From Acetobacter pomorum (lineage in GTDB: Bacteria; Pseudomonadota; Alphaproteobacteria; Acetobacterales; Acetobacteraceae), in the NCBI RefSeq assembly GCF_002738225.1, contig NZ_PEBQ01000030.1, positions 90,829 through 154,828 of the forward strand: a stretch of 64,000 nucleotides of DNA, read 5' to 3'. The notes beneath the pieces are model-generated. The model made no database searches. It saw nothing but the letters and a program-made list of their open reading frames with translations, and was not told the DNA's origin. Below are positions 1 to 10,057 of this stretch, one piece after another. Position 1 is the first letter of the stretch. Each line of letters opens with the position of its first letter. The translations under genes were made by a program, and so were the position numbers.

Positions 1-820
1 AAACTATGGATGGCAGCAGAATGTAGCTGGAGATGGGAATGCCAAACACCTGTAAGGCATCAATTTCTTCATTCCCCAACATGGTGGAAATGCGGGCAGC
101 ATAAGCTCCACCAGTTCGGCCAGCCATGATAATTGCCGTCATGATGGCAGAAATTTCACGGGCGCAGGCAATACCCACCAGATCAGTAACGTAAATTTCC
201 GCAGCAAATTTACGTAGTTCAACCAAACCAACAAAAGCCAGAATGGCGCCAACCAGAAAATTAACAATCCCTACAATAATCAGGGCATCCGGGCCGGCAT
301 TCCAGATATCCAGCAGCAGGTCTTTCATGCGCATGGCACTTTTGCCGCGCACGGCTTTTGCTGCACCCAGCGCCGTATCCAGGGCGAGTTCACTGACCGT
401 ACCTGTTTCAGCCAAGCCATTCAGTGTTGCTTCACCAACACGTGCAAAAATGCCTTCGTTATTGTGTGGTGGCTGAGCAGGTTGTGCCGGGGCATCGGGG
501 AGGAGGGCTAAAAGCCTTTGTGCCGGGGCGGGGAGGTTTTGTTCATCAAAGTGGAGTTGTGCCTTGCTGGCGGCCTGTTTGACATCCCACAAAAAGGCAA
601 CAAAGGCTGAATCCCAATTTTGTAGCCCGGTGGTGTTCACATGCAGAATATGGCCAGGTTCTACGGGCAGTTTGTCTTGCGGGAAAGGCGTTGTGCCCCC
701 AGCTTGAACTGTCCATGCCCCTTCAATGTTCAGGCAAATGCCATCTGCCGTGTTCTGAAGAGACCACGAAGGTGTATCGGCAGCCGCATGCGGACTGGAA
801 GGGGAGGATTGATCAACCAT
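1..820 (-). CDS. MlaE-family ABC transporter permease (partial, C-terminus beyond window)
   Basis: This gene runs off the left edge; 273 codons of the N-terminal part are visible, starting at ATG 820. About the first 100 residues look like the STAS-like extension found on many alphaproteobacterial MlaE permeases. The permease domain follows and contains the family's signature stretch AREISAIMTAIIMAGRTGAA and then STMLGNEEIDAL, with hydrophobic segments before it (DALIIVGIVNFLVGAILAF). MlaE permeases work with MlaF ATPase and MlaD to move phospholipids between the outer and inner membranes. The partner genes would lie to the left, outside the window. The family is clear from the motifs; the substrate is inferred from the family. 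Confidence 0.85.
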   Translation of the reverse strand, partial: MVDQSSPSSPHAAADTPSWSLQNTADGICLNIEGAWTVQAGGTTPFPQDKLPVEPGHILHVNTTGLQNWDSAFVAFLWDVKQAASKAQLHFDEQNLPAPAQRLLALLPDAPAQPAQPPHNNEGIFARVGEATLNGLAETGTVSELALDTALGAAKAVRGKSAMRMKDLLLDIWNAGPDALIIVGIVNFLVGAILAFVGLVELRKFAAEIYVTDLVGIACAREISAIMTAIIMAGRTGGAYAARISTMLGNEEIDALQVFGIPISSYILLPSIV

Positions 821-1126
821 AATTTGGTGGCGACATTACGGCACAGGCAAGCCTATGACCAGCCCCTTTGGTTCACACGTGTAAGAACCAACAAGCCGTG
901 GGTTTGCCTTGGTTTAAGAACAAATAGTTAGCTGGCAATCTTTTTTAACAAGCCAGCATTGCGCTTGGGAGCAGCATTGCAAGGCATGCTGACCTTCGGT
1001 TACATGCTGCGCCGTGGGGGAAATATATATCTTCCATTCATGAGTATTGTACTAACGCGAAAACCTTCTGGCTAAGCCGTTCTGGGCTGCTGCATGGTAA
1101 TTGGTACATCGCATACGGGAGTTTTC
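821..1126. other. Intergenic region between divergent genes, with a small inverted repeat
   Basis: This stretch separates the left-going permease from right-going truB, so promoters for both should lie here. The only structure I can point to is an inverted repeat, GCTGGC at 931-936 and GCCAGC at 952-957, with an AT-rich loop. I see no convincing -35/-10 pair and no small ORF with a ribosome binding site. Confidence 0.4.
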
Positions 1127-2044
1127 ATGCGACGCAGACGTGGGCGGCCACTTAACGGCTGGCTTATAGTAGACAAGCCTTCCGGAATGACATCAACGCA
1201 GGTGGTAGGACGTGCCAAGCGGTTGTTTGATGCGCAAAAAGTAGGGCACGGTGGCACGTTGGACCCGTTGGCAACGGGCTTATTGCCATTGGCGTTTGGA
1301 GCAGCCACAAAAACTGTACCTTATGTAATGGACGGCACCAAAGTGTATCGCTTCACTCTTAAAATGGGAGAAGCGCGTGATAGCGATGATGCCGATGGTG
1401 AGGTGATTGCCACATCTGACATACGCCCATCTGATGCGGAATTGCGGGCGGCCCTTCCTGCGCTGACGGGTGATATCATGCAGGTTCCTCCTGTTTTCTC
1501 AGCCTTGAAAGTGGGGGGAGAGCGTTCCTACGATATGGCGCGGGCGGGACGCCCACCAGAATTGCCGCCACGGCCAGCGCGGGTGGACCGGTTTGAGCTG
1601 ATAGAACGGCCAGATCGGGATACAGCAGTGTTTGAGGTCGAATCCGGCAAGGGTGTTTATATGCGTGCGTTGGCGCGTGATGTGGCTCTGGCATGTGGCA
1701 CAGTGGGGCATATTACCGTGCTGCGCCGCCTACGTGTGGGGCCTTTTACAGAAGCCGATGCGATTGTGCTGGACAAAATCACCCCAAACGACGACAACGC
1801 CCATGCTTCACCGGAACTTCTGCGTCCGGTCTCGACCGCGCTGGCCGACATCCCGGCGCTGGCCTTGACACAGGATGAAGCGGTTCTGCTGCGGCACGGG
1901 CAGGCTCTTGGCCTTGTTGATCTGATGGGGCGTATCCCACAGACCGTCGGGGAGGAGAGTGTTGTGCGTGTCATGGACGGTGAGCACGTGCTGGGTATTG
2001 GCCGCCTGGAAGATGGATGGTTGAAGCCGGTACGGATTCTCTAA
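1127..2044 (+). CDS. truB: tRNA pseudouridine(55) synthase TruB
   Basis: TruB converts U55 in the T-arm of tRNAs to pseudouridine in the cytoplasm. The N-terminus has the TruB signature GWLIVDKPSGMTSTQVV followed by GHGGTLDPLATGLLP, in which Asp46 is the expected catalytic residue. The KGVYMRALARD motif and a C-terminal PUA-like region complete the fold. I chose ATG 1127 because GGGAG lies 5 nt upstream; the in-frame ATG at 1094 has no ribosome binding site. At 305 residues it is the usual size. It sits 31 bp before rpsO, a common alphaproteobacterial order (truB-rpsO-pnp). Confidence 0.95.
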   Translation: MRRRRGRPLNGWLIVDKPSGMTSTQVVGRAKRLFDAQKVGHGGTLDPLATGLLPLAFGAATKTVPYVMDGTKVYRFTLKMGEARDSDDADGEVIATSDIRPSDAELRAALPALTGDIMQVPPVFSALKVGGERSYDMARAGRPPELPPRPARVDRFELIERPDRDTAVFEVESGKGVYMRALARDVALACGTVGHITVLRRLRVGPFTEADAIVLDKITPNDDNAHASPELLRPVSTALADIPALALTQDEAVLLRHGQALGLVDLMGRIPQTVGEESVVRVMDGEHVLGIGRLEDGWLKPVRIL

Positions 2045-2075
2045 AACCTGATATGTTTTTTGATGGAGACATGTG

Positions 2076-2345
2076 ATGTCGATTACTGCTGAACGTCGCA
2101 CGCAAGTTATTGCTGAATACCAGACTGCACCGGGTGATACGGGCTCCCCGGAAGTGCAGGTGGCGATCCTGACCGAACGGATTAACAACCTGACCGAACA
2201 TCTGAAGACCCACGCGAAGGACTTCCATTCCCGCCGTGGTCTGCTGATTCTCGTTGGTCGTCGCCGCAGCATGCTGGACTACCTGAAGGGCAAGAGCCAG
2301 ACGCGTTATGAAACGCTGATTGGCCGTCTGGGCCTGCGCCGCTAA
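2076..2345 (+). CDS. rpsO: 30S ribosomal protein S15
   Basis: S15 binds the central domain of 16S rRNA and seeds assembly of the 30S platform. The 89-residue length is exact for the family, and the sequence carries [22 protein letters not shown] and the C-terminal [19 protein letters not shown] helix. I chose ATG 2076 over the GTG at 2073 because the family begins MSITAERR and GGAGA ends 6 nt upstream. It lies between truB and pnp and is probably co-transcribed with both. Confidence 0.97.
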   Translation: MSITAERRTQVIAEYQTAPGDTGSPEVQVAILTERINNLTEHLKTHAKDFHSRRGLLILVGRRRSMLDYLKGKSQTRYETLIGRLGLRR

Positions 2346-2355
2346 AAACGGCTTA

Positions 2356-2403
2356 CCGGACGGGCAAGAGGAATACATACGTATGATCCTTTTGTCCGTT
2401 CGG
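2356..2403 (+). promoter_or_regulatory. Long stem-loop in the rpsO-pnp spacer, candidate RNase III processing site
   Basis: The left arm from 2356 (CCGGACGGGCAAGAGGA) pairs with the right arm ending at 2403 (TCCTTTTGTCCGTTCGG) over about 17 bp with a few G-U pairs. An AT-rich palindromic apex lies around CATAC/GTATG. The position matches the E. coli rpsO-pnp spacer, where RNase III cuts a long hairpin and PNPase then destabilises its own message. The structure is seen; the role is inferred by analogy. No strong T-run follows, which argues against a simple terminator. Confidence 0.55.
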
Positions 2404-2623
2404 GATTTTCGCTAGCACTTGGTTGTTGGCGTTACCATATTGGATACAGCCACAGGTTTTACATCAGGGCGTTTCGTGCCCGGTAAGCCACGGCGTTTCC
2501 GACCACATGGCGCCTGGGAGGTTTGTTCCGCCAGTCACCATGCCGTCCGAGGCGCTGTCCGCCCAGCCGGTCTGTCCTGTTGTTCTGTGGCTCTGAAGTG
2601 AAATAAAAACAGAGGCTTACAGA

Positions 2624-4774
2624 ATGTTTAACTACTATCGCAAAGAGATTGAATGGGGCGGCCGCCCGCTGATTCTGGAAACCGGCAAGGTTGCTCGTCA
2701 GGCTGATGGCGCCGTGATGGTTACCTATGGTGAAACCGTTGTGCTGTGCACCGCCGTTGGCGCAAAGGACGTAAAGCCGGGTCAGGACTTCTTTCCGCTG
2801 ACAGTGAACTATCAGGAAAAAGCTTACGCTGCGGGTAAGATTCCGGGTGGGTTCTTCAAGCGTGAAGGTCGTCCTTCTGAAAATGAAACACTGGTTTCCC
2901 GCCTGATTGACCGCCCGCTGCGTCCGCTGTTCCCCGAAGGGTTCCGCAATGAAGTGCAGGTGATTGCAACAGTGCTGACGCACGATATGGAAAATGATCC
3001 TTCCATTCCTGCGCTTATTGGCTGTTCCGCAGCGCTGACTTTGTCCGGTATTCCGTTCTTCGGCCCCGTGGGCGCTGCCCGCGTTGGCTTTAAGGATGGC
3101 GCATTCCTCCTGAACCCCACACAGGATCAGATCAAAGATTCCGATCTGGAACTGGTTGTGGCAGGCACGGCAGAAGGCGTGCTGATGGTGGAATCCGAAG
3201 CTTCCGAACTGTCTGAAGATGTCATGCTGGAGGCCGTAACCTTTGGTCATACAGCTTTCCAGCCGGTTTTGGATGCCATTATTTCTCTGGCAGAACATGC
3301 TGCTAAGGAACCGTGGCCACTGGCAGAACCCACCAAGGAAGAACAGCAGCTGCGCAAGCAGGTCGAAAAGGCTGGCCGCAAGCTGATTGCCGATGCCTAC
3401 AAGGAAAAGCAGAAGCAGGTTCGCTACGAAAAGCTGAAAGCCGCGCGTGAAGCGATTGTTGAAAAGCTGACCGCAGATGAGCTGGATGTTGCCGCCGCTA
3501 AGCCGATGATCAAGGATCTGGAAGCTGATGTGGTGCGGTCTTCCGTTCTGAAAACCGGCAAGCGTATTGATGGACGTGATCTGGTTACCGTGCGCCCGAT
3601 TGTGCCGGAAGTGGGTATTCTACCGCGTGTGCATGGTTCCTCCCTGTTCACTCGTGGTGAAACACAGGCGTTGGTTGTGACCACTTTGGGCACCGGACAG
3701 GACGAACAGGTTATTGATGCGCTGGAAGGTGAATACCGCACCAACTTTATGCTGCATTATAACTTCCCGCCTTTCTCTGTCGGTGAATGTGGGCGTATCG
3801 GTTCTCCGGGTCGTCGTGAAATCGGGCATGGCAAGCTGGCATGGCGCGCCATTCATCCGCTGATGCCTTCCCGTAAGGAATTCCCGTACACAGTGCGTGT
3901 GGTTTCTGAAATTACGGAAAGCAACGGCTCTTCCTCCATGGCAACCGTATGCGGTGGCTCTTTGGCTCTGATGGATGCTGGTGTGCCGTTGAAGCGCCCG
4001 GTTGCCGGTATTGCCATGGGCCTGATCAAGGAAGGCGATGATTTCGCTGTTCTGTCCGATATCCTTGGCGATGAAGATCACCTTGGGGATATGGACTTCA
4101 AGGTGGCTGGCACCGAACAGGGTGTGACAGCCCTGCAGATGGATATTAAGATTACCTCCATCACGCCGGAAATCATGAAGATTGCTCTGGGTCAGGCGCG
4201 TGATGGCCGGATGCACATTCTGGGTGAAATGAGCAAGGCGCTGACAGAAACACGCACCAATGTGTCTTCTACAGCTCCTAAAATCACCACCATGAAGGTA
4301 CCGCGGGAAAAAATCCGTGATGTGATCGGCTCTGGCGGTAAAGTGATCCGCGAAATCGTGGAATATTCTGGCGCCAAGGTTGATATTGGGGATGACGGCA
4401 CAATCACCATTGCCGCAGCTTCTGATGATCAGGCCCAGAAAGCCATTGATCGTATCAACGGTATTGTGGCGGAACCGGAACTGGGCCGCATTTACGATGG
4501 CAAGGTGGTAAAAACCGCTGATTTTGGCGCGTTTGTAAACTTCCTTGGTGCGCGTGATGGGCTGGTACACATTTCTGAACTGACGCAGGGCCGCGTTGGT
4601 AAAACCACGGATGTGGTGAAGGAAGGTGATACCGTGAAAGTTAAGGTCATTGGCTTTGATGATCGCGGTAAGGTTAAGCTGTCCATGCGTGTTGTTGATC
4701 AGAACACGGGTGCGGATATCACGGAAACTGTGGGTGAAAAGCCCTCACGTGGTCCCCGTCGGGATGCTGAATAA
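2624..4774 (+). CDS. pnp: Polyribonucleotide nucleotidyltransferase (PNPase)
   Basis: PNPase is the phosphorolytic 3'-to-5' exoribonuclease of the RNA degradosome; it releases nucleoside diphosphates. The 716-residue protein has two RNase PH domains separated by an alpha-helical linker. The second contains [27 protein letters not shown] and the [19 protein letters not shown] stretch. A KH domain follows ([20 protein letters not shown]) and then an S1 domain ([20 protein letters not shown]). Length and domain order are standard. It follows rpsO after a spacer with a long hairpin that may mediate autoregulation. Confidence 0.97.
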   Translation: MFNYYRKEIEWGGRPLILETGKVARQADGAVMVTYGETVVLCTAVGAKDVKPGQDFFPLTVNYQEKAYAAGKIPGGFFKREGRPSENETLVSRLIDRPLRPLFPEGFRNEVQVIATVLTHDMENDPSIPALIGCSAALTLSGIPFFGPVGAARVGFKDGAFLLNPTQDQIKDSDLELVVAGTAEGVLMVESEASELSEDVMLEAVTFGHTAFQPVLDAIISLAEHAAKEPWPLAEPTKEEQQLRKQVEKAGRKLIADAYKEKQKQVRYEKLKAAREAIVEKLTADELDVAAAKPMIKDLEADVVRSSVLKTGKRIDGRDLVTVRPIVPEVGILPRVHGSSLFTRGETQALVVTTLGTGQDEQVIDALEGEYRTNFMLHYNFPPFSVGECGRIGSPGRREIGHGKLAWRAIHPLMPSRKEFPYTVRVVSEITESNGSSSMATVCGGSLALMDAGVPLKRPVAGIAMGLIKEGDDFAVLSDILGDEDHLGDMDFKVAGTEQGVTALQMDIKITSITPEIMKIALGQARDGRMHILGEMSKALTETRTNVSSTAPKITTMKVPREKIRDVIGSGGKVIREIVEYSGAKVDIGDDGTITIAAASDDQAQKAIDRINGIVAEPELGRIYDGKVVKTADFGAFVNFLGARDGLVHISELTQGRVGKTTDVVKEGDTVKVKVIGFDDRGKVKLSMRVVDQNTGADITETVGEKPSRGPRRDAE

Positions 4775-4785
4775 GCATCCCTTTT
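4761..4785 (+). terminator. Rho-independent terminator overlapping the end of pnp
   Basis: GGGATGC and GCATCCC form a 7-bp stem around a 7-nt loop, followed by a short T-run (CTTTT). The stop codon of pnp lies in the loop. The T-run is modest, so termination may be partial. Confidence 0.55.
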
Positions 4786-4833
4786 CGGGTCAGTTTCAAC
4801 CATACGAATAGTTGCAGGAACGATAGGACGGTC

Positions 4834-6252
4834 ATGAAGGCGATCAATACGGTTCGCATGGGGGGTGTGGATATCCTACCGCTGGTAGAAGGCGGTAAGG
4901 GGGTTTCCGTTTCCACAGGCGTATCGGCCGGGGCATGGGCTGCAGCAGGTGGCGCGGGCACGGTTTCTATCGTCAATGCAGATAGTTATGATGAAAACGG
5001 GCAACCAGTTCCCCAGATCTATCACGGACGCACACGCCGTGAACGGCATGAGGAACTGGTGGACTACGCTATTCGTGGCGGGGTTGCCCAAGCACGCGTG
5101 GCGCATGAAATGGCCGGCGGAAAAGGCCGGATTCATGCCAATATCCTGTGGGAAATGGGATCAGCCGAGCGCGTGATTACCGGTGTGCTGGAAGGTGCGC
5201 CGGGTCTTATCCACGGTCTTACATGTGGTGCGGGCATGCCGTATCGGCTGTCCGAAATTGCAACACGTTTTGGGGTCTATTATTATCCCATCGTGTCATC
5301 TGCACGTGCTTTCAATGCATTGTGGCGGCGGGCTTACCATAAATCAGCCGACCTGCTGGGTGGCGTGGTGTATGAAGACCCTTGGCGTGCCGGGGGACAT
5401 AACGGCCTTTCCAACACAGAAAACCCGTTAAAGCCGGAAGATCCTTATCCGCGTGTTGCGGCTTTGCGTAAGCTTATGCGTGGGTTTGGGTTAGACAATA
5501 CGCCAATTATCATGGCAGGTGGTGTGTGGTGGCTGGAAGAGTGGGAAGACTGGATTGATAATCCGGAGCTTGGCCCCATTGTATTCCAGTTTGGCACACG
5601 TCCGCTGCTTACGAAGGAAAGCCCCATTCCGGATGCATGGAAGCAACGTTTGCTGACCCTAAAAAAGGGTGACGTGTATCTGAACCGTTTTTCTCCGACA
5701 GGGTTCTATTCTTCTGCGGTGAACAACAGTTTTCTGCAGGAACTGCGTGAGCGGTCAGAACGGCAGGTTCCTTTTGCAACAGCAGCGGAAGGGGATCTGA
5801 CCGTATCTTACGGCATTGGTGCACGTAAGCGCGAAGTGTTTGTAAAGGCGGAAGATCTGCCACGTATCCAGCAATGGGAACGGCAAGGTTTTACAGAAGC
5901 CATGCGCACGCAGGATTCCACGCTGATTTTTGTAACACCAGACAGAGCGCGGGAAATTCTGGCAGATCAGACCGATTGTATGGGCTGTTTGTCAGAATGT
6001 CAGTTCTCTAACTGGAGCCAGCGTGGCCCCAATTATTCTACGGGCCATAAGGCAGACCCGCGTTCTTTCTGTATTCAGAAAACACTTCAGGCTGTGGCGC
6101 ATGCCAGTGGGCCTGATGCAGCCGAGGTTCTGGATCATAATCTGATGTTTGGTGGCACAAATGCTTGGCGTTTTGCGACCGATCCTTTCTATGCTAACGG
6201 GTTTGTACCTACGGTGCAGCAGTTGATTGATCGGATTATGACAGGGCGTTAA
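4834..6252 (+). CDS. Nitronate monooxygenase / 2-nitropropane dioxygenase-like flavoprotein
   Basis: This 472-residue protein has a TIM-barrel FMN-enzyme layout. There is a Gly/Ala-rich strand near the N-terminus (SAGAWAAAGGAGTVSIVNAD), LIHGLTCGAGMPYRLSEIA, the phosphate-binding-type loop IIMAGGVWW, and QFGTRPLLT. Relatives are annotated as nitronate monooxygenases or enoyl-ACP-reductase-like oxidoreductases; the physiological substrate is unknown. It is longer than typical nitronate monooxygenases (about 320-360 aa). The C-terminal part carries a Cys cluster, DCMGCLSECQFSNW, that could bind metal or a cofactor. Start ATG 4834 follows a weak purine-rich stretch. It stands alone between pnp and a terminator. 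Confidence 0.7.
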   Translation: MKAINTVRMGGVDILPLVEGGKGVSVSTGVSAGAWAAAGGAGTVSIVNADSYDENGQPVPQIYHGRTRRERHEELVDYAIRGGVAQARVAHEMAGGKGRIHANILWEMGSAERVITGVLEGAPGLIHGLTCGAGMPYRLSEIATRFGVYYYPIVSSARAFNALWRRAYHKSADLLGGVVYEDPWRAGGHNGLSNTENPLKPEDPYPRVAALRKLMRGFGLDNTPIIMAGGVWWLEEWEDWIDNPELGPIVFQFGTRPLLTKESPIPDAWKQRLLTLKKGDVYLNRFSPTGFYSSAVNNSFLQELRERSERQVPFATAAEGDLTVSYGIGARKREVFVKAEDLPRIQQWERQGFTEAMRTQDSTLIFVTPDRAREILADQTDCMGCLSECQFSNWSQRGPNYSTGHKADPRSFCIQKTLQAVAHASGPDAAEVLDHNLMFGGTNAWRFATDPFYANGFVPTVQQLIDRIMTGR

Positions 6253-6278
6253 GCCTTGTGAATGCAAAAGTTTTTTCA

Positions 6279-6312
6279 AAAAAGGCGGCTTCCTATGGGG
6301 GCCGCCTTTTTT
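6279..6312 (+). terminator. Strong Rho-independent terminator
   Basis: An A-run plus GGCGGC pairs with GCCGCC plus T-run around a loop of about 10 nt. The A/T flanks make it usable in both directions, so it can serve the flavoprotein gene on the left and the Pmp3-like gene converging from the right. Confidence 0.85.
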
Positions 6313-6332
6313 ATGAACTCGAGATAAGAGCT

Positions 6333-6518
6333 TTATCGCCCCATGCGAGAGAGCTTTTTATCTGTTTCATACTGGTTAAGTGCGTAAACAGACCAGATGG
6401 CTGCCGGAATCCAGCCAATAACAGTTATCTGCAATATCAGACAGATAATGCCCGAAAACGGGCGACCAATTGTAAAAAACTGAAACCACGGAAACAGTAA
6501 TGCCAAGAGCAGGCGCAT
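6333..6518 (-). CDS. YqaE/Pmp3-family small membrane protein
   Basis: This 61-residue protein is almost entirely hydrophobic, with two predicted membrane helices (LLLALLFPWFQFFTIG and SGIICLILQITVIGWIPAAI). They are followed by WSVYALNQYETDKKLSRMGR, which matches the layout of the Pmp3/YqaE proteolipid family. These peptides are linked to membrane potential and stress tolerance in other organisms; no specific role can be read here. AAGGAG lies about 8 nt upstream of the ATG. It converges on the preceding gene at a shared terminator. Confidence 0.8.
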   Translation of the reverse strand: MRLLLALLFPWFQFFTIGRPFSGIICLILQITVIGWIPAAIWSVYALNQYETDKKLSRMGR

Positions 6519-6712
6519 GGCGGGAACTCCTTATAATGTGCAGCATGATGGGCACAGCCTTTTGCCTGAAGCAAGTCTGCTCTTTCAGCCGCTAGGTGGT
6601 GTGGGTTTTGTGTGCTAGAAAATATTCTGCAAGTGCCGGGTAACCGGTGCAGAAGTGGATTTGGCACATGCTCCATAATCTGGAGCGTGCAGCATGACAG
6701 AGCGGATAAACC

Positions 6713-9478
6713 TTGACCGAGATTTCTGACCAGCCGGGTGTACCGGAACCCTCAGACCTTCTGCCCGTAACCATTGAGGAGGAGATGCGTTCCTCCTACC
6801 TCGCATATGCGATGTCGGTTATTGTCAGCCGTGCGCTGCCGGATGTGCGAGATGGTCTTAAACCTGTTCATCGTCGCATCCTGTATGCCATGCATGAAAG
6901 TGGTTTTACTTACGATAAACCTTACCGCAAATCTGCCCGCGCAGTTGGTGAGGTTATGGGTAAATACCATCCGCACGGTGACTCCTCGATTTATGATGCC
7001 ATGGTGCGTATGGCCCAATCTTGGTCCATGCGCGTCAAGCTGATTGACGGGCAGGGTAACTTTGGCTCGGTGGATGGTGATAGCCCCGCCGCCATGCGTT
7101 ATACGGAAGCCCGGCTGGCCAAGGCTTCCACATTTCTGTTGAATGATATTGACCGCGATACGGTCGATTTTCAGCCGAACTATGATGAAAGTGAAGAAGA
7201 GCCAACCGTTCTTCCTGCCACATTCCCGAATCTGCTGATCAATGGTGCCACGGGTATTGCCGTGGGTATGGCCACCAATATTCCCACACATAATCCTTCT
7301 GAGGTTATTGATGCCACGCTGGCGCTGATTGCCAACCCGGATCTCTCACTTGATGATCTGATGGAATATGTGCCGGGCCCGGATTTTCCCACAGGCGGCA
7401 TTATCCTTGGGCGTTCTGGTATTCGTAGTGCGTTTGCCACAGGGCGTGGGGCCGTTATTATTCGGGCCAAGGCGGATATTGAAGAAATCCGTAAGGACCG
7501 TAAGGCCATTATTGTTACGGAAATTCCGTATCAGGTTAACAAGGCCACTTTGCAGGAACGTATTGCCGATCTGGTGCGCAATAAGCAGATTGAAGGCATT
7601 GCCGACATTCGTGATGAATCTGACCGCTCTGGTATGCGGGTGGTCATTGAAATCAAGCGGGATGCCACACCAGAAGTGGTGTTGAACCAGCTTTATCGTT
7701 TCACCCAGCTTCAGACATCCTTCGGCGTGAACATGCTGGCGCTGGATGGTGGCAAGCCCCGCTTGATGGGCCTGAAGGATGTGCTGGAAGCCTTTATTGC
7801 GTTCCGTGAGGAAGTGATTCTGCGCCGCTCACGGTTTGAGCTGAACAAGGCGCGAGATCGCGGGCATATTCTGGTTGGGTTGGTGATTGCTGTTGCCAAT
7901 ATTGATGCTGTTATTGCGCTGATTCGTGGTGCGCCAGATGCAGCCGCTGCGCGTGAAGCGCTTATGGCCGCCCAGTGGGATGCCGCAGATGTGGAACCTT
8001 TGCTGGCCTTGATCCATGATGACGGCAACGTAGTTGTGGATGGCAAGGTAAGGCTGACAGAGGCACAGGCGCGCGGTATTCTGGAACTGCGTCTGCAACG
8101 TCTGACAGGGCTGGAACGCGATAAGATCCAGCAGGAACTCTCGGAAGTTGCCCAGCGCATTAACGAGCTTCTGGAAATTATCGGCAGTCATGTTCGCCGC
8201 ATGGAAGTACTGCGTGATGAACTTTCCGTAGCCCGCGCAGAAATTGCCACCCCGCGTATGACCGAAATTGCAGATTATGCGGGAGATCAGGATGATGAAA
8301 GCCTGATTGAACCGGGCCAGATGGTTGTAACCATCACGCGGGAAGGGTTTATTAAACGCACGCCGCTGGATGTGTTCCGTGCGCAAAACCGTGGTGGCCG
8401 CGGCCGCACAGGTGCCAGCACTCGTGGCGATGATATTGTTGTAAGGTCCTTTAATGCCCACACCCATCAGTGGGTGATGTTCTTCTCTTCTGGCGGTAAA
8501 GTGTATCGTCAAAAGGTCTGGCGTCTGCCAGAAGCCGGGCCAGCTGCCAAAGGCCGCGCCTTGGTGAACCTGTTGCCAGATCTGGGTTCTGATAGCATTA
8601 CGGCCGTGCTGCCTTTGCCGCAGGATGAGGAGCTGTGGGAAGCCCTGCATCTGGTTTTTGCAACAGCCAGTGGCAATGTGCGCCGTAACCGTTTGAGTGA
8701 TTTCCGCAATATCCGTTCATCCGGCATGATCGCCATGAAGCTGGATGAGGGAGATAGCCTGATAGGCGTTGCCACCTGCCGGGAAGGGCAGGATGTATTC
8801 CTTGCAACGCGTGGGGCGCGGTGTATCCGTTTCCAGATTACCGATGACACATTGCGTGTGTTTGCGGGCCGTGGGTCTTCCGGTGTGCGCGGGATTCGCC
8901 TTGCAGAAGGTGACCGCGTGATCAGCCTTGCTGTGCTGAACCATGTTGAAGCAACGGTGGAAGAGCGTTCGGCCTATTTGCGGATGGCCAATGCCAAGCG
9001 CCGAGCTGAAAACGCAGCAGAAGCGGCTGAGGAAGATGCAGATACCGTGCAAGTCGATTCGGATGAAGAAGAAGGCAGCAACACCGATGCACTGCTTTCT
9101 CCGGAACGCTTTGCACAGCTCGAAGAAGCTGAAGAAATTCTGCTGATTGTCAGTGATGGTGGCTTCGGGCGTCGCTCTTCCGCGTATGATTACCGTGTAA
9201 GCGGACGTGGTGGGCAAGGCATTACCAACATGACGTTCTCGGCTAACAAGCGCGGGAAAGAAGTGGCGGCTACATTGCCCGTGTTGGAAGGCACGGATGT
9301 GATGCTGGTAACAGATGCGGGCCGTCTTATCCGTGTGCCGGTTGATCAGGTGCGTATCATGGCGCGTCAGGCCAGTGGTGTGACCTTGTTCCGCCTGAAT
9401 GATGATGAGCGCGTAACCAGTGTTTTCCCTGTTATGGATGATGGGGAAGATGAAGCAGGAGAGGCTGAGGGGGAATGA
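6713..9478 (+). CDS. gyrA: DNA gyrase subunit A
   Basis: GyrA is the breakage-reunion subunit of gyrase (A2B2), which introduces negative supercoils. The 921-residue protein shows the winged-helix core, with [20 protein letters not shown] and the active-site region [10 protein letters not shown] (Tyr130). A C-terminal beta-pinwheel follows, with a gyrase-box-like [13 protein letters not shown]. The quinolone-resistance region reads [15 protein letters not shown], with Ser91 and Asp95 at the usual resistance positions, so it looks wild type. The best-supported start is TTG 6713, because the nearest upstream ATG (6694) is out of frame. An acidic linker (residues about 765-790) interrupts the pinwheel. 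Confidence 0.96.
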   Translation: MTEISDQPGVPEPSDLLPVTIEEEMRSSYLAYAMSVIVSRALPDVRDGLKPVHRRILYAMHESGFTYDKPYRKSARAVGEVMGKYHPHGDSSIYDAMVRMAQSWSMRVKLIDGQGNFGSVDGDSPAAMRYTEARLAKASTFLLNDIDRDTVDFQPNYDESEEEPTVLPATFPNLLINGATGIAVGMATNIPTHNPSEVIDATLALIANPDLSLDDLMEYVPGPDFPTGGIILGRSGIRSAFATGRGAVIIRAKADIEEIRKDRKAIIVTEIPYQVNKATLQERIADLVRNKQIEGIADIRDESDRSGMRVVIEIKRDATPEVVLNQLYRFTQLQTSFGVNMLALDGGKPRLMGLKDVLEAFIAFREEVILRRSRFELNKARDRGHILVGLVIAVANIDAVIALIRGAPDAAAAREALMAAQWDAADVEPLLALIHDDGNVVVDGKVRLTEAQARGILELRLQRLTGLERDKIQQELSEVAQRINELLEIIGSHVRRMEVLRDELSVARAEIATPRMTEIADYAGDQDDESLIEPGQMVVTITREGFIKRTPLDVFRAQNRGGRGRTGASTRGDDIVVRSFNAHTHQWVMFFSSGGKVYRQKVWRLPEAGPAAKGRALVNLLPDLGSDSITAVLPLPQDEELWEALHLVFATASGNVRRNRLSDFRNIRSSGMIAMKLDEGDSLIGVATCREGQDVFLATRGARCIRFQITDDTLRVFAGRGSSGVRGIRLAEGDRVISLAVLNHVEATVEERSAYLRMANAKRRAENAAEAAEEDADTVQVDSDEEEGSNTDALLSPERFAQLEEAEEILLIVSDGGFGRRSSAYDYRVSGRGGQGITNMTFSANKRGKEVAATLPVLEGTDVMLVTDAGRLIRVPVDQVRIMARQASGVTLFRLNDDERVTSVFPVMDDGEDEAGEAEGE

Positions 9479-10026
9479 ACACCCCCGTAGGCTCCGTGCC
9501 CAAGCGGGTAGGCTTTTACGCTGGCACGTTTGATCCGGTAACGGTTGGCCATCTGGATGTGATTGAACGTGCCTCGCGCCTGGTTGATCGGCTGGTTATT
9601 GGTGTTGCGCATAATCCGGGTAAAAATCCGCTCATGCCGTTAGATGAGCGGATTACCTGTGTGGAAGAAGCCTTGCCAACCATCCGTGAAAACACGGGTG
9701 GGGAAATTGTGGTGGTGCCGTTTGATTCCCTGTTGGTGAAAGCCGTGCGGGAACTTGGTGCCACACTGATTTTCCGTGGCCTGCGGGTGCTTTCCGATTT
9801 TGATTACGAAATCCAGATGAGCGGCGTAAACCGCAAGCTGGATGCCGGAATTGAAAGCGTATTCCTTATGGCTTCGGAGCATACTCAATTCATTTCTTCT
9901 CGTCTGGTCAAAGAGATTGCCAGTTACGGTGGAGATATTTCGGAATTTGTAACACCGGGCACACAGGCGCGCCTATTGGCGCATCTTGCTGATAGGAAAG
10001 ACGTTTCTGCCTGCGGTGGCAAATAA
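9475..10026 (+). CDS. coaD: Pantetheine-phosphate adenylyltransferase
   Basis: CoaD adenylates 4'-phosphopantetheine to dephospho-CoA, the penultimate step of coenzyme A synthesis. The N-terminal nucleotidyltransferase motif is [17 protein letters not shown], and the [15 protein letters not shown] motif occurs near the C-terminus. The 183-residue length is slightly above the usual 160-170 because of short extensions at both ends. The ATG overlaps the gyrA stop by 4 nt (ATGA), indicating translational coupling. Confidence 0.95.
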   Translation: MNTPVGSVPKRVGFYAGTFDPVTVGHLDVIERASRLVDRLVIGVAHNPGKNPLMPLDERITCVEEALPTIRENTGGEIVVVPFDSLLVKAVRELGATLIFRGLRVLSDFDYEIQMSGVNRKLDAGIESVFLMASEHTQFISSRLVKEIASYGGDISEFVTPGTQARLLAHLADRKDVSACGGK

Positions 10027-10057
10027 CTGGGTGTTACAAACACAAGGAGAGTTTCTG

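Noticed and set aside
641..931. Rightward frame opposite the MlaE permease start
   Set aside because: It lies opposite a clear permease N-terminus and has Arg/Cys-rich composition typical of shadow frames.
3620..4570. Long minus-strand open frame opposite pnp
   Set aside because: Antisense to a certain gene, His/Asn-rich, and without recognisable protein features.
6900..7020. Quinolone-resistance substitutions in GyrA
   Set aside because: Ser91 and Asp95 are the wild-type residues at the usual positions.
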